This document shows positions 1 to 10,071 of a stretch of 64,000 nucleotides of DNA, one piece after another (the first letter of the stretch is position 1; the number at the start of each line of letters is the position of its first letter). A program made the position numbers and the translations under genes. Source of the DNA: Caballeronia catudaia (GTDB taxonomy: Bacteria; Pseudomonadota; Gammaproteobacteria; Burkholderiales; Burkholderiaceae); contig NZ_FCOF02000013.1 in the NCBI RefSeq assembly GCF_001544755.2, positions 113,565-177,564 of the forward strand, given 5' to 3'. The notes below the pieces were generated by a model, which did no database searches, had not been told where the DNA came from, and saw only the letters and a list, made by a program, of their open reading frames with translations.

Positions 1-1
1 C

Positions 2-1615
2 TCCGCCCAGCCGCTCGAATGGCGTGAAATCGCCGCCATCGCCGCCGGCGCTTCCCTCGAACTTTCTCCCGAAGCCGAGGCGCGCATCGCGGCGGCGCGC
101 AGGCTCGTCCACGAAATCGTCACGCGCGGCATCCGGGCGTACGGCGTCAATACGGGCGTAGGCGCGCTCTGCGATGTCGTCGTGTCGCAGGCGGAGCAGC
201 GCGATCTGTCGCACAACATCCTGATGAGCCATGCGGTCGGCGTCGGCGCGCCGCTCGGACGTGAAGAGACCCGCGCGATCATCGCCGCCGCCATCAACAA
301 CTTCGCGCACGGCCATTCCGGCGTGCGGCTCGAAGTGGTGCGCACGCTGCTCGCGCTGCTCAACGCGGACTATTTGCCGGAAGTGCCGGCGTTCGGCTCG
401 GTCGGCTATCTGAGTCACATGGCGCATATCGCGCTGGTGTGCGTGGGCGCGGGCCACGTGCGCGCGGGCGGCGAACGCATGACGGGCGACGAGGCGCTGC
501 GGCGGCTCGGCCTCGAACCGATGACGCTCGAGGCGAAGGAAGGCCTGAGCCTCGTCAACGGCACGCCGTGCGTGACCGGCCTCGCCGCGCTGGCGATGGC
601 GCGGGCGCAGCGCTTTCTCGACTGGGCCGATGTGGTGTCGGCGATGAGCTTCGAGAATCTCGGCGGCCAGCTCGATGCGCTCGATCCGCAATCGCTCGCC
701 TTCCGGCGCTCCGAAGGGCTGGCGCTGGTCGGCGCGCGGCTTCGCGCGGCGCTTTCGGACAGCGGCATCCTCAACGAATCGATCGGGCGGCGCACGCAGG
801 ACCCGCTCAGCCTGCGCACGATTCCCCACGTGCACGGCGCGGCGCGCGATGCGCTGAAGATGACCGCCGAGGTCGTCGATCGCGAACTGGCTTCGATCAC
901 CGACAATCCGATCGTCGCGGGCACGCCCGAAGCGCCGCGCGTGTTTTCGCAGGCGCACGCTGTCGGCGCATCGATGGCGCTCGCGATGGACGGCATCGCC
1001 GTCACCATGGCGCAGGTGTCGGCGCTGGCCGAACGCCGGCTCGACCGCCTCGTGAATCCGCTCGTCAGCGGACTGCCCGCGTTTCTCGCGGAAATCGGCG
1101 GCACGCGCTCCGGCTTCATGATCGCGCAGTACACGGCCGCCTCACTGGTGGCGCAGAACCGGCGCATCGCCGCGCCCGCGAGCCTGGACGGCGGCGTGAC
1201 CTCGGGATTGCAGGAAGATCACCTGTGTCACGCGACGCCCGCCGCGCTGAAGGCGCTCGAAATCATCGAGAACTCGGCGCGCATTCTCGGCATCGAATTG
1301 CTCGCCGCGACGCAGGCCTACGATCTTCAGCCGACGCAGCTCGCGCGCGCACCCTATACTGATTCCTTGCGCGCGAAGGTGCGCGACGTGCTGCCGATCT
1401 ATCGCGACGACCGGCCGCTCGCAAACGACATGACGTTCGCATTTCGCATGATCGCGGATGGCGTTCCACCGCCGCTGCCGGGACCGTCGACGAGCACGGG
1501 CGGCGCGGACGATCCGCAGTCGTCCGCCGCCGCGCCCGCGACGGTCACGGCGCAGCGGTGCGCGGAATCCGCCAACGATGCGCTCGCCATGCTGCCGGAA
1601 GCGCACGGGCGATAA
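2..1615 (+). CDS. HAL/PAL-family ammonia-lyase homologue lacking the MIO triad (5' truncated)
   Basis: The reading frame is open from base 2, so the start lies left of the window. The fold is clearly that of histidine/phenylalanine ammonia-lyases: YGVNTG near the N-terminus, LSHNILMSHAVG, LVNGT, QDPLSLR, SGFMIAQ and QEDH. However, where active enzymes read GSVGASGDLAPL, this protein reads GSVGYLSHMA, so the Ala-Ser-Gly that cyclises into the MIO electrophile is deleted. The tyrosine of QDPYSLR is Leu and the FHAEP motif is not conserved. About 50 residues at the C-terminus are Pro/Ser/Ala-rich. It sits directly before hutC. Known MIO chemistry predicts it cannot deaminate histidine, so it may be a paralogue with a regulatory or other role. 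A canonical hutH may lie upstream. Family call is firm; function is unknown. Confidence 0.85.
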   Translation, partial: SAQPLEWREIAAIAAGASLELSPEAEARIAAARRLVHEIVTRGIRAYGVNTGVGALCDVVVSQAEQRDLSHNILMSHAVGVGAPLGREETRAIIAAAINNFAHGHSGVRLEVVRTLLALLNADYLPEVPAFGSVGYLSHMAHIALVCVGAGHVRAGGERMTGDEALRRLGLEPMTLEAKEGLSLVNGTPCVTGLAALAMARAQRFLDWADVVSAMSFENLGGQLDALDPQSLAFRRSEGLALVGARLRAALSDSGILNESIGRRTQDPLSLRTIPHVHGAARDALKMTAEVVDRELASITDNPIVAGTPEAPRVFSQAHAVGASMALAMDGIAVTMAQVSALAERRLDRLVNPLVSGLPAFLAEIGGTRSGFMIAQYTAASLVAQNRRIAAPASLDGGVTSGLQEDHLCHATPAALKALEIIENSARILGIELLAATQAYDLQPTQLARAPYTDSLRAKVRDVLPIYRDDRPLANDMTFAFRMIADGVPPPLPGPSTSTGGADDPQSSAAAPATVTAQRCAESANDALAMLPEAHGR

Positions 1616-1652
1616 GGCGGCGAGTCATCGCGTGCACGTGCGGCTCCCATAC

Positions 1653-2405
1653 ATGGACAGAACAATGAAGACGGACGCGGACGCCACACGAGGATCGGGC
1701 ACGGTCGAGAACCGCAGAATGCTGCCGGCCTATGAGCAGATCAAGCGCTATGTCGTCGACCGCATTACCGATGGCACATGGAAGCCCGGCGACACGATTC
1801 CATCGGAAACGGAACTGGTGAAGGAATTCGGCGTCTCGCGCATGACCGCGTCGCGCGCGCTGCGCGAACTCACGGCCGAGCGCGTGCTGACGCGCGTGCA
1901 GGGTTCGGGCACGTTCGTCGCGCCGCGCCATTACGAATCGACGATACTCGAAGTGCGCAATATCGCCGATGAAATCGCCGCGCGCGGGCATCGACATTCC
2001 GCGCGGGTGCTCAGGCTCGAAACGTCCGAAGACGCGGAAGCGATCGCATCGCTCGATCTCACCGCAGGGCCGGTGTTCCATTCGTGCATCGTGCACTGCG
2101 AGGAAGGCACGCCGATCCAGTACGAGGATCGGTACACCAATCCGCATCTCTTTCCCGACTACCTGCAGCAGGACTTCACAACCGAAACGCCGAATCACTA
2201 CATGGTGCGGCTCGCGCCGATCCAGCGCGCGGAGTTTCGCATCGACGCGCAGAAGCCCAATGCGACCATCCGCAAGCAGCTCGAGATGGAAATCGGCGAG
2301 CCGTGTCTGCTGGTGTCGCGCCGCACGTGGGTTGGCGACGGCGTGGCGACATCAGTGCAGTTGTGGCATCCGTCGTCGCGATTCCATCTGGTCGGGAAGA
2401 TGTAG
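1653..2405 (+). CDS. hutC: Histidine utilisation repressor HutC (GntR/UTRA family)
   Basis: About 250 residues. An N-terminal GntR winged helix-turn-helix (YEQIKRYVVDRI, IPSETELVKEFGVSRMTASRALREL, VQGSGTFVA) is followed by a UTRA ligand-binding domain with the typical ending in which Trp and His precede SRFHLVG. HutC represses hut genes and is released by urocanate. ATG codons lie at 1653 and 1665 in the same frame, neither with a clear ribosome site, so the start is uncertain by four residues. The gene lies 37 bases after the ammonia-lyase homologue and 244 bases before hutU. The spacer before hutU holds a perfect TTGTATATACAA palindrome suited to this protein. The call is secure from both sequence and neighbourhood. 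Confidence 0.95.
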   Translation: MDRTMKTDADATRGSGTVENRRMLPAYEQIKRYVVDRITDGTWKPGDTIPSETELVKEFGVSRMTASRALRELTAERVLTRVQGSGTFVAPRHYESTILEVRNIADEIAARGHRHSARVLRLETSEDAEAIASLDLTAGPVFHSCIVHCEEGTPIQYEDRYTNPHLFPDYLQQDFTTETPNHYMVRLAPIQRAEFRIDAQKPNATIRKQLEMEIGEPCLLVSRRTWVGDGVATSVQLWHPSSRFHLVGKM

Positions 2406-2547
2406 GGTTCGTCTGACCTGACTAGACAACTTACCGTTATCACATACGCGGGTAATCGTTTCCGATTACCCGCGTTTTCGTTCGTGCGCGCCGTAATTCG
2501 CACATGCCGTCAGCGTATACCCTGCTGAGACAATTCGACATTTCCTC

Positions 2548-2559
2548 TTGTATATACAA
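2548..2559. promoter_or_regulatory. Probable HutC operator before hutU
   Basis: TTGTATATACAA is a perfect 12-base palindrome about 90 bases upstream of the hutU start. It matches the TGTA-N2-TACA type of site described for HutC repressors in Klebsiella and Pseudomonas. The surrounding stretch 2406-2649 is the only sizeable gap in the hut operon, so the main hutU promoter is probably here. Confidence 0.75.
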
Positions 2560-2649
2560 CTTGACGTGGCTAAACTGTTTTCACTGCCCGCGATGAACGC
2601 GATCGCGCATCGCGGGTCTTCGTCGACAAATCCACCTTGAGCGAAGCAT

Positions 2650-4338
2650 ATGAATCATCCCAAACACATCGATCCGCGTCTCGACCCGACCCGCACGATC
2701 CGTGCGCCGCGCGGCAGCGAAAAAACCTGCAAGACCTGGATCGCGGAAGCCGCGTACCGGATGATTCAAAATAATCTGGACCCCGAAGTGGCGGAGCATC
2801 CGCACGCGCTCGTCGTCTATGGCGGCATCGGCCGCGCGGCGCGCAACTGGGATTGCTTCGACCAGATTCTGGCGTCGCTCAAGGATCTGGAAGAGAACGA
2901 GACGCTCCTGATCCAGTCGGGCAAGCCGGTCGGCGTGTTCCGCACGCACGCGGATGCGCCGCGCGTGCTGCTCGCCAATTCCAATCTCGTGCCGCACTGG
3001 GCGAACTGGGATCATTTCCACGAGCTCGACCGCAAGGGCCTCATGATGTACGGCCAGATGACGGCGGGAAGCTGGATCTATATCGGCAGCCAGGGCATCG
3101 TGCAGGGCACCTACGAGACGTTCTTCTCGGTCGCGAACCAGCATTTCAACGGCGATCCGAAGGGCCGCTGGATTCTCACGGGCGGTCTCGGCGGCATGGG
3201 CGGCGCGCAGCCGCTGGCCGCGACGATGGCCGGCTTCTCGATGATCGCCGTCGAATGCGATGAGTCGCGCATCGACTTCCGTCTGAAGACGCGTTACGTC
3301 GACAAGAAGGCGAAGACGCTGGACGAAGCGCTCGCCATGATCGAAGACGCGAAGAAGAGCGGCACGCCGGTATCGATCGGCTTGCTCGGCAACGCTGCCG
3401 ATGTCTTCGCGCAACTGGTCGAGCGCAACATCACGCCGGACTGCGTCACCGACCAGACGAGCGCGCACGACCCGATTCACGGTTACTTGCCGCAAGGCTG
3501 GACGGTCGAAGACTGGCGCGAACGGCAGAAGACGGACCCGCAAAGCATCGTGACGGCCGCGAAGCAGTCGATGGCGAAGCAGGTGCAGGCGATGCTCACG
3601 CTGCAGGAACGCGGCGCGGCCACGCTCGATTACGGCAACAACATCCGTCAGATGGCGCTCGAAATGGGCGTGAAGAACGCCTTCGATTTCCCCGGTTTCG
3701 TGCCGGCGTACATTCGTCCGCTCTTCTGCGAAGGCAAGGGGCCGTTCCGCTGGGTCGCGCTGTCGGGCGATCCGGAAGACATCTACAAGACCGATGCCAA
3801 GGTCAAGGAACTGATTCCCGACGATCCGCATCTGCACAACTGGCTCGACATGGCGCGCGAGCGCATCGCGTTCCAGGGCTTGCCGGCGCGCATCTGCTGG
3901 GTCGGCGTGAAGGACCGCTATCGTCTGGGGCAGGCGTTCAACGAAATGGTGAAGAATGGCGAACTGAAAGCGCCGGTCGTCATCGGACGCGATCATCTGG
4001 ACACCGGCTCCGTCGCCAGCCCGAACCGCGAAACCGAATCTATGAAGGACGGCTCCGACGCCGTCAGCGACTGGCCGCTGCTCAACGCGCTGCTGAACAC
4101 GGCAGGCGGCGCGTCGTGGGTATCGCTGCATCACGGCGGCGGCGTGGGCATGGGCTTCAGCCAGCATTCGGGCGTGGTGATCGTCGCGGACGGCACGGAT
4201 GCCGCGCACGAGCGTCTTGGCCGCGTGCTCTTCAACGATCCGGCGACGGGCGTCATGCGTCATGCCGATGCGGGCTACGAATTGGCGCAGTCGACCGCGC
4301 GCGAAGCCGGTCTCAAGCTGCCCATGCTCGGCCGATGA
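2650..4338 (+). CDS. hutU: Urocanate hydratase
   Basis: 562 residues, the normal family length. It converts urocanate to 4-imidazolone-5-propionate with a tightly bound NAD, in the cytoplasm. Visible hallmarks are [11 protein letters not shown], the glycine-rich [18 protein letters not shown]-binding segment, and the ARICWVG motif with the family's conserved active-site cysteine at residue 416. The C-terminus contains the [15 protein letters not shown] signature. The ATG follows GAGCGAAGC. Its TGA overlaps the hutD ATG, indicating translational coupling. It is the first gene after the HutC operator, so it is probably repressed by HutC and induced by urocanate. Confidence 0.97.
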   Translation: MNHPKHIDPRLDPTRTIRAPRGSEKTCKTWIAEAAYRMIQNNLDPEVAEHPHALVVYGGIGRAARNWDCFDQILASLKDLEENETLLIQSGKPVGVFRTHADAPRVLLANSNLVPHWANWDHFHELDRKGLMMYGQMTAGSWIYIGSQGIVQGTYETFFSVANQHFNGDPKGRWILTGGLGGMGGAQPLAATMAGFSMIAVECDESRIDFRLKTRYVDKKAKTLDEALAMIEDAKKSGTPVSIGLLGNAADVFAQLVERNITPDCVTDQTSAHDPIHGYLPQGWTVEDWRERQKTDPQSIVTAAKQSMAKQVQAMLTLQERGAATLDYGNNIRQMALEMGVKNAFDFPGFVPAYIRPLFCEGKGPFRWVALSGDPEDIYKTDAKVKELIPDDPHLHNWLDMARERIAFQGLPARICWVGVKDRYRLGQAFNEMVKNGELKAPVVIGRDHLDTGSVASPNRETESMKDGSDAVSDWPLLNALLNTAGGASWVSLHHGGGVGMGFSQHSGVVIVADGTDAAHERLGRVLFNDPATGVMRHADAGYELAQSTAREAGLKLPMLGR

Positions 4339-4919
4339 TGGCAGCGTCCGTTACGCTCATTCGCGGCGCGGACCTCGTGGCGTCGCCGTGGAAGAACGGC
4401 GGCGGCGTCACGCGCGAAGTCGCCGCGTTTCCCGAAGGCGCATCGATGGATGCGTTCGCGTGGCGCGTGAGCGTGGCCGATGTCGCGCAGGCGGGGCCGT
4501 TCTCGCGCTTTCCCGGCGTCGATCGCACGCTGGTGCTGCTCGACGGCGCGGGCATGATCCTCGACGAAAGCGCGCAAACGCATGCGCTGATGCAGCCGCT
4601 GGATATCGCGCGTTTCGCGGGCGAATCCGCGATCGATGCCCGTCTCGTCGACGGCGCGACGCGCGACTTCAATCTCATGGTGCGCCGTGACGCGGCGCGC
4701 GGCGCGCTCGACGTGTGGCGCGCGGGCGAAGCGCGTCGTGTCGAAGCGGACACGGCGCTCTTTTACTGCGCGCAAGGCTCGATGCGCGTGCGCGTGAACG
4801 GCGATGAGCCTGTCGCGCTGGAGCAGGGCGACACGCTGCGCATCGACCACGTCAAAGCGCATATCGCGACGGAAGGGGACGGCGCGTTGCTCGCCATCGC
4901 ATTGAGGGAAACGCAATGA
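4335..4919 (+). CDS. hutD: HutD family cupin-fold protein
   Basis: About 194 residues. The N-terminus carries the HutD/Ves signature ([14 protein letters not shown]) followed by [10 protein letters not shown] and [12 protein letters not shown]. HutD is a two-lobed cupin fold protein found within hut operons; work in Pseudomonas suggested it limits hut expression, but its biochemistry is unsettled. Two in-frame ATG codons (4335 and 4338) overlap the hutU stop, so the start is uncertain by one residue. Its own TGA overlaps the hutI ATG. Longer frames upstream overlap hutU and are not credible. Confidence 0.9.
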   Translation: MMAASVTLIRGADLVASPWKNGGGVTREVAAFPEGASMDAFAWRVSVADVAQAGPFSRFPGVDRTLVLLDGAGMILDESAQTHALMQPLDIARFAGESAIDARLVDGATRDFNLMVRRDAARGALDVWRAGEARRVEADTALFYCAQGSMRVRVNGDEPVALEQGDTLRIDHVKAHIATEGDGALLAIALRETQ

Positions 4920-6139
4920 AGCGCACGCTTTGGCACAACCTGAATCTTTGTCCCGAAGGCGATCCCGGCAGCACGATAGATGACGCCGCGATCGCCGTCG
5001 AGAACGGCAAGATCGCTTGGCTCGGCGCGCGCGCGCACGTGCCGCACGAAATCACGCAATGGCCGCGCGAAGACTTGCATGGCACATGGGTCACGCCCGG
5101 TCTGATCGACTGCCACACGCATCTGGTCTATGGCGGCCAGCGCGCCGACGAGTTCGCGCAGCGTCTCGCGGGCGTGAGCTATGAAGAGATCGCGCGGCAG
5201 GGCGGCGGCATCGTCTCGACCGTGCGCGCGACGCGTGCGGCCGACGAAGCGTCGCTGTTCGCGCAATCCGCCGCGCGCCTCGAAGCGCTGCTCGCGGACG
5301 GCGTGACGGCCATCGAAATCAAATCGGGCTACGGCCTCGATCTGCCGACCGAGCGCAAAATGCTGCGCGTCGCGCGTGCGCTCGGCGAGCGCTATCCCGT
5401 CACCGTGCGCACGACGTTTCTCGGCGCGCACGCGTTGCCGCCCGAGTTCACCGGCCGCGCCGACGACTATATCGACGAAGTGTGCAATCGCATGTTGCCC
5501 GCGCTCGCCGACGAAGGCCTCGTCGATGCGGTCGATGTGTTCTGCGAGCGCATCGGCTTCACGCTCGCGCAGAGCGAGCGCGTGTTCGAGGCGGCGGCGC
5601 AGCGCGGCATCGCCGTGAAGATGCACGCTGAACAACTGTCGAACAGCGGCGGCGCGGCGCTGGCGGCGCGCTATCGCGGGCTGTCGGCGGATCATCTGGA
5701 ATTTCTCGATGAAGCGGGCGTCGCGGCGATGAAGCAGGCCGGAACCGTCGCGGTGTTGTTGCCGGGCGCGTACTACTTCATCCGCGAGACGCGGCTTCCG
5801 CCGCTCGAACTGTTGCGCCGCTACGAAGTGCCCATCGCCATTTCGACCGACAGCAATCCCGGCACGTCGCCGGTCACGTCGCTGCTGCTCATGATGAACA
5901 TGGCCACGACGCTGTTCCGCATGACGGTTCCCGAAGTGCTGCAAGGCGTGACGCGTCACGCGGCGCGCGCCTTCGGCGACGAGCAACGTCACGGCACGCT
6001 CGCGGCCGGACGTCCCGCGGACTTCGCGGTGTGGCCCGTGCAATCGCTCGCGGAACTCGCGTACTGGTTCGGCCGTCCGCTCTGCGCGCGCGTCGTGCGC
6101 GGCGGCGAAACCGTCTTCGAACGTCGACTGAACGCATGA
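4916..6139 (+). CDS. hutI: Imidazolonepropionase
   Basis: 407 residues, typical length. A cytoplasmic amidohydrolase that opens the imidazolone ring to N-formimino-L-glutamate. Metal and substrate motifs are present: the [10 protein letters not shown] metal pair about residue 65, [26 protein letters not shown], and [10 protein letters not shown] with the catalytic aspartate. The ATG overlaps the hutD stop and its TGA overlaps the hutF ATG (ATGA in both cases), so it belongs to one coupled mRNA with hutU, hutD and hutF. Confidence 0.97.
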   Translation: MKRTLWHNLNLCPEGDPGSTIDDAAIAVENGKIAWLGARAHVPHEITQWPREDLHGTWVTPGLIDCHTHLVYGGQRADEFAQRLAGVSYEEIARQGGGIVSTVRATRAADEASLFAQSAARLEALLADGVTAIEIKSGYGLDLPTERKMLRVARALGERYPVTVRTTFLGAHALPPEFTGRADDYIDEVCNRMLPALADEGLVDAVDVFCERIGFTLAQSERVFEAAAQRGIAVKMHAEQLSNSGGAALAARYRGLSADHLEFLDEAGVAAMKQAGTVAVLLPGAYYFIRETRLPPLELLRRYEVPIAISTDSNPGTSPVTSLLLMMNMATTLFRMTVPEVLQGVTRHAARAFGDEQRHGTLAAGRPADFAVWPVQSLAELAYWFGRPLCARVVRGGETVFERRLNA

Positions 6140-7536
6140 ATACACTTTTTGCCGAACACGCTTATTTGCCCGATGGCTGGCGTCGCAACGTGCTGCTCGA
6201 ATGGTCTGACGACGGCACGCTGCAACGCGTCACGCCTGATATCGAGCACGCGCCGCACGGTGTCGCGCGCGCCTCGGGGCCGGTCATCCCCGGTATGCCG
6301 AACCTGCATTCGCACGCGTTCCAACGCGCGATGGCGGGTCTCACCGAATATCGCGCCGCTTTTGCAAACGGCGCAACCGACAGCTTCTGGAGCTGGCGCG
6401 ATCTGATGTATCGCTTCGCGGCGCGCATTACGCCCGACGATCTCGGCGCGATTGCGCGCTGGCTTTACGTCGAAATGCTGAAGGCGGGTTACACGTCCGT
6501 CTGCGAGTTCCATTACGTGCATCACGCGCCCGATGGCCAGCGTTACGGCAATCCGGCGGAACTGGCGGCACGCGTGGTGCAGGCGGCGAGCGAGACGGGC
6601 ATCGGCATGACGATGCTGCCAGTGCTGTATCAGTACAGCGGCTTCGGCGCACAGGCGCCGCGTGACGACCAGCGGCGTTTCATCAATACGCCGGAAGGCT
6701 TGCTGCGGATCGTCGACGCGTTGCGCCGCGCGCATCCCGAACGCGGCGATATGCGTTATGGCGTCGCGCCGCATTCGCTGCGCGCGGTGTCGCAGACGTC
6801 GCTGCGTGCGTTGCTCGAAGGACTGGATGCTTCGTCGGCGGATGCGCCGGTGCATATCCACATCGCCGAGCAGACGGCCGAAGTCGATGCCTGCGTGCAA
6901 ACCGAAGGCGCGCGGCCCGTGCAATGGCTGCTCGATAACTTCGACGTGAACGCGCGCTGGTGCCTCGTGCACGCGACGCACGTCGATGCGAACGAAACCG
7001 CCGCGCTCGCCAAAAGCGGCGCGGTGGCCGGCCTGTGCCTGACGACCGAAGCGAATCTCGGCGACGGCATTTTTCCCGCGCGCGATTATCTCGAAGCGAA
7101 CGGTGCGTTCGGTGTCGGCTCGGACAGTCATATCGGCGTGGACTGGCGCTCGGAACTGCGGCTGCTCGAATATGGCCAGCGCCTCGCGCGACGCGAGCGC
7201 AACGTGCTGGCCGCGCCGCATCGCCCGATCGTGGCCGACCGGCTCTTCTCCGCGGCGCTGCAAGGCGGCGCACGCGCGACCGGGCGTGCGGTCGGCACGC
7301 TCGAACCCGGCGCACGCGCCGACTGGATCGTGCTCGATGCCAATCATCCGAATCTCGCGGAACAGACGCCCGATACGTGGTTGTCGTCCGTCGTGTTCTG
7401 CGAGCATGGCGGATCGCCGATTCGCGATGTCTATACCGGTGGCGAGCGCGTGGTCGAAGACGGACGTCATCGTGACGAAGCGCGCCTTTACGCGGACTAT
7501 CGCGCGGCACTCGCGCGCTTGCTGGCCGATTCCTGA
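6136..7536 (+). CDS. hutF: Formimidoylglutamate deiminase
   Basis: 466 residues from the ATG that overlaps the hutI stop. It is an amidohydrolase-superfamily enzyme releasing ammonia from N-formimidoyl-glutamate to give N-formylglutamate. Motifs seen are [15 protein letters not shown] (metal His pair), [20 protein letters not shown] and [10 protein letters not shown], which are characteristic of HutF rather than of guanine or cytosine deaminases. Its presence with hutG shows the five-step hut route, which releases formate and ammonia rather than formamide. A longer frame reaching back to 6031 lies inside hutI and is rejected. Confidence 0.95.
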   Translation: MNTLFAEHAYLPDGWRRNVLLEWSDDGTLQRVTPDIEHAPHGVARASGPVIPGMPNLHSHAFQRAMAGLTEYRAAFANGATDSFWSWRDLMYRFAARITPDDLGAIARWLYVEMLKAGYTSVCEFHYVHHAPDGQRYGNPAELAARVVQAASETGIGMTMLPVLYQYSGFGAQAPRDDQRRFINTPEGLLRIVDALRRAHPERGDMRYGVAPHSLRAVSQTSLRALLEGLDASSADAPVHIHIAEQTAEVDACVQTEGARPVQWLLDNFDVNARWCLVHATHVDANETAALAKSGAVAGLCLTTEANLGDGIFPARDYLEANGAFGVGSDSHIGVDWRSELRLLEYGQRLARRERNVLAAPHRPIVADRLFSAALQGGARATGRAVGTLEPGARADWIVLDANHPNLAEQTPDTWLSSVVFCEHGGSPIRDVYTGGERVVEDGRHRDEARLYADYRAALARLLADS

Positions 7537-7545
7537 ATCCCACAC

Positions 7546-8343
7546 ATGAACGATATCCTCACGCTGGAACGCGGCGATGCGCCGCTCGTCATCTCGATCC
7601 CGCATCTCGGAACACACATTCCGGATGCGATGCGCGACCGGTACACGGACGTCGCGCTGACCGTGGCCGATACGGACTGGCATCTCGATCGCCTCTATGC
7701 GTTCGCGAAGCAGTGGGGCGCGACGGTGATCGGCGCGCGCGTCTCGCGCTATGTCATCGATCTGAACCGTCCGCCGAACGACGAAAGCCTGTATCCAGGC
7801 CAGACGACGACGTCGCTGTGCCCGGCCGAAACGTTTCGCGGCGAGCCGCTTTATCGCGATGGATGCGCGCCCGATGCGGCCGAACGCCGGCAACGCGTCG
7901 AGCGCTTCTGGCAGCCGTATCACCAGACACTCGACGCGGAGTTGAAGCGTCTGCGCGGCGCGCACGCGAATGTGCTGCTGTGGGAAGCGCATTCGATCGC
8001 GAGCGTACTGCCGCGTCTTTTCGAGGACAAGCTGCCGGATCTGAACATCGGCACGCAGGACGGCCGCACCGCCGATGCGTCGATTCAGGCGCGCGTGGAA
8101 AGCGCCGCGCAGGCGAGCGGTTTGACGTGGGTGGCGAACGGGCGCTTCAAGGGTGGCTATATCACGCGGCATTTCGGCGCGCCGAAGGACGGCGTGCACG
8201 CGGTCCAGCTCGAAATGTGCCAGTCCGCGTATATGAATGAATCGGCGCCGTTCGATTTCGTCGATGAGCGCGCGGTCAAGGTGGAAGCGGTGCTGCGCGA
8301 TATGCTGAGCGGCGCGCTCGATGCGGTGAAGGCGATCGGCTGA
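7546..8343 (+). CDS. hutG: N-formylglutamate deformylase
   Basis: 265 residues. It hydrolyses N-formylglutamate to glutamate and formate, the last hut step. The protein opens with VISIPHLGTHIP and shows DTDWHLDRLY, the ARVSRYVIDLNRPP segment and LLWEAHSIAS, typical of the FGase family with its zinc ligands. It starts nine bases after hutF and ends just before a strong hairpin terminator, so it is the last gene of the operon. Confidence 0.96.
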   Translation: MNDILTLERGDAPLVISIPHLGTHIPDAMRDRYTDVALTVADTDWHLDRLYAFAKQWGATVIGARVSRYVIDLNRPPNDESLYPGQTTTSLCPAETFRGEPLYRDGCAPDAAERRQRVERFWQPYHQTLDAELKRLRGAHANVLLWEAHSIASVLPRLFEDKLPDLNIGTQDGRTADASIQARVESAAQASGLTWVANGRFKGGYITRHFGAPKDGVHAVQLEMCQSAYMNESAPFDFVDERAVKVEAVLRDMLSGALDAVKAIG

Positions 8344-8361
8344 ATTCGGATCTCGGTGAAG

Positions 8362-8399
8362 AAACGGCTCCGCATCGAAAGATGCGGAGCCGTTTTTCT
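8362..8399. terminator. Strong Rho-independent terminator between convergent hutG and the permease gene
   Basis: A perfect 15-base stem (8362-8376 pairing with 8381-8395) closes a GAAA tetraloop and is followed by a T-run (TTTTTCTT). It lies between the hutG stop and the stop of the convergent permease gene. The A-run on its left side means it can serve both strands. Confidence 0.93.
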
Positions 8400-8416
8400 T
8401 TGCGATCAGCCCGCGG

Positions 8417-9850
8417 TCACTCTTGCGCGTTCGGCAGAACCAGCCGTGCGGGATAAGTCCGCGGCGCGCGACGCATCACCGCGTAGTAGACGAGCCCCGG
8501 CACGACGAGCCCGATGATCCACGAGATATCCGTGCCGCCGAGCGCATCGACGAAAGGACCGGTGTAGAAGTGCGTCGAGATGAACGGCATCTGCACGAGC
8601 ACGCCGAGCGTGTACATCAGAATGGCCTTGCCGTTCCAGCGGCCGTAGCGTCCGTCCGGGTCCGAAAGGGCGGGCACGTCGTAGCGCGATCGCGTGAAGC
8701 AGTAGTAGTCCACCAGATTGATCGCGCTCCACGGCGTGAAGAACGCGAGCAGAAACAGGATGAACGCGGTGAACTCCTTCAGGAACGCATGACGTCCCGC
8801 GAGCGCGACGAGCGTGGAAATGCCCACCATGCCGATGACGTACACCAGCCGATGCCGAGTCGAAATGGCCCGTTTCGCCCGGAATGCGCTGACGATCGTC
8901 GCCATCGACATGAAGCTGCCGTAGGCGTTGAGCGTCGTCACGGTCAGCTTGCCGAACGCGATGCTGAAGTAGAGCAGCGCGGCAATGCCGCCGCTCGCGC
9001 CCAGTCCGACGATATACGCGACCTCGTGATGAGCGAACGCATTGCCGGCGAGCGCGGCGGCGAAGACGCCGAAGACCATCGCGGCCTGCGCGCCGATCAC
9101 CGAGCCCAGGCCGACCGCCAGAAACGTGCGCATGGACGATGTCGAGCGCGGCAGATAGCGCGAATAGTCCGCGACGTACGGTCCGAATGCGATCTGCCAC
9201 GACGCCGAGAGCGACATCGACAGCAGGAAGCTCGCGATCGAGAAGTGGCGGTTGTTCAGCAACGCGCCGATGTCATGCTGCGCGAAAAGCCGCGCAAACA
9301 TGAAGACGAACGCCGCCACGCCGATGACGCTGGCAATGCGCCCGACGAAGTGAATGGCGCGATAGCCGAGCAGCGTCAAGAGCACGATCAGCACGGCGAA
9401 CGCGCAGATTCCCAGCGTTTCCGGGACGTTCAGCAACTGCGCCGCCGCCTGTCCTGCGAGCAGCGTGCCGCTCGCGGAAAAGCCGACATACATCACGCAC
9501 ACGAGCACGATCGGAATGGCCGCGCCGTAGACGCCGAACTGCACGCGGCTCGAAATCATCTGCGGCAGGCCGAGTTGCGGGCCTTGCGCGCCGTGCAGCG
9601 CCATGACGGTCCCGCCGATGAGTTGCCCGAGCAACAGCGCGATCAGCGACCAGAAGACATCGCCACCGAGCACGACCGCGAGCGCCCCGGTGATGATCGC
9701 CGTCACCTGAAGGTTCGCGGACAGCCAAAGCGTGAATTGACTATACAGGCTGCCGTGGCGTTCGGCCTCGGGAATGTAGTCGATCGTGCGGGTTTCGAAG
9801 ACTTCGCGGCCGTCGTTGGCCCGCTTCGCGACGAGTTCGGGGTTCGCCAT
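8417..9850 (-). CDS. NCS1-family permease, probable hut-regulon transporter
   Basis: 477 residues with about 12 hydrophobic segments and the nucleobase-cation-symporter-1 pattern (FTLWLSANLQ near residue 40, LGLPQMISSRVQFG, and SWQIAFGPYVADYSRYLP mid-protein). Family members import cytosine, allantoin, hydantoins and related ring compounds. A HutC-type palindrome lies 53 bases upstream of the start and the gene converges on hutG, so histidine or urocanate uptake is a reasonable inference. In Pseudomonas, hut clusters also carry a transporter of this general type. The substrate itself is not readable from sequence. Confidence 0.85.
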   Translation of the reverse strand: MANPELVAKRANDGREVFETRTIDYIPEAERHGSLYSQFTLWLSANLQVTAIITGALAVVLGGDVFWSLIALLLGQLIGGTVMALHGAQGPQLGLPQMISSRVQFGVYGAAIPIVLVCVMYVGFSASGTLLAGQAAAQLLNVPETLGICAFAVLIVLLTLLGYRAIHFVGRIASVIGVAAFVFMFARLFAQHDIGALLNNRHFSIASFLLSMSLSASWQIAFGPYVADYSRYLPRSTSSMRTFLAVGLGSVIGAQAAMVFGVFAAALAGNAFAHHEVAYIVGLGASGGIAALLYFSIAFGKLTVTTLNAYGSFMSMATIVSAFRAKRAISTRHRLVYVIGMVGISTLVALAGRHAFLKEFTAFILFLLAFFTPWSAINLVDYYCFTRSRYDVPALSDPDGRYGRWNGKAILMYTLGVLVQMPFISTHFYTGPFVDALGGTDISWIIGLVVPGLVYYAVMRRAPRTYPARLVLPNAQE

Positions 9851-9902
9851 GAAAAGTGGCTCCGATTGTCAGGTTTCGATGGATGGGTGTCATCGCATCA
9901 TG

Positions 9903-9914
9903 TTGTATAGACAA
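9903..9914. promoter_or_regulatory. Second HutC-like operator, before the NCS1 permease
   Basis: TTGTATAGACAA differs at one position from the palindrome before hutU. It lies 53 bases upstream of the permease start in the 9851-10071 divergent gap, where it could also influence the catalase-like gene on the other strand. No other clear element was seen in that gap. Confidence 0.6.
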
Positions 9915-10071
9915 CCGTGGTTGAATAGGGAGTAACCCGTGTGGACGGGCCGTGCCACGAGGCCCAATGCATCGCAATGACGGGGTATCTGCACGTTTGG
10001 CCCATTGCTGGCACGATGCCCCTCACGCTGCTAGATTACCGTGCACCAGAATCGTTGATCGAGAGACTACG

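Noticed and set aside
439..1362. Arg-rich 307-codon frame inside the ammonia-lyase gene
   Set aside because: Low-complexity Arg/Ala/Gly translation typical of an alternate frame in GC-rich coding DNA; the overlapping frame has clear enzyme motifs.
2581..4263. 560-codon minus-strand frame opposite hutU
   Set aside because: Antisense shadow of hutU, rich in Arg/His/Ala with no domain.
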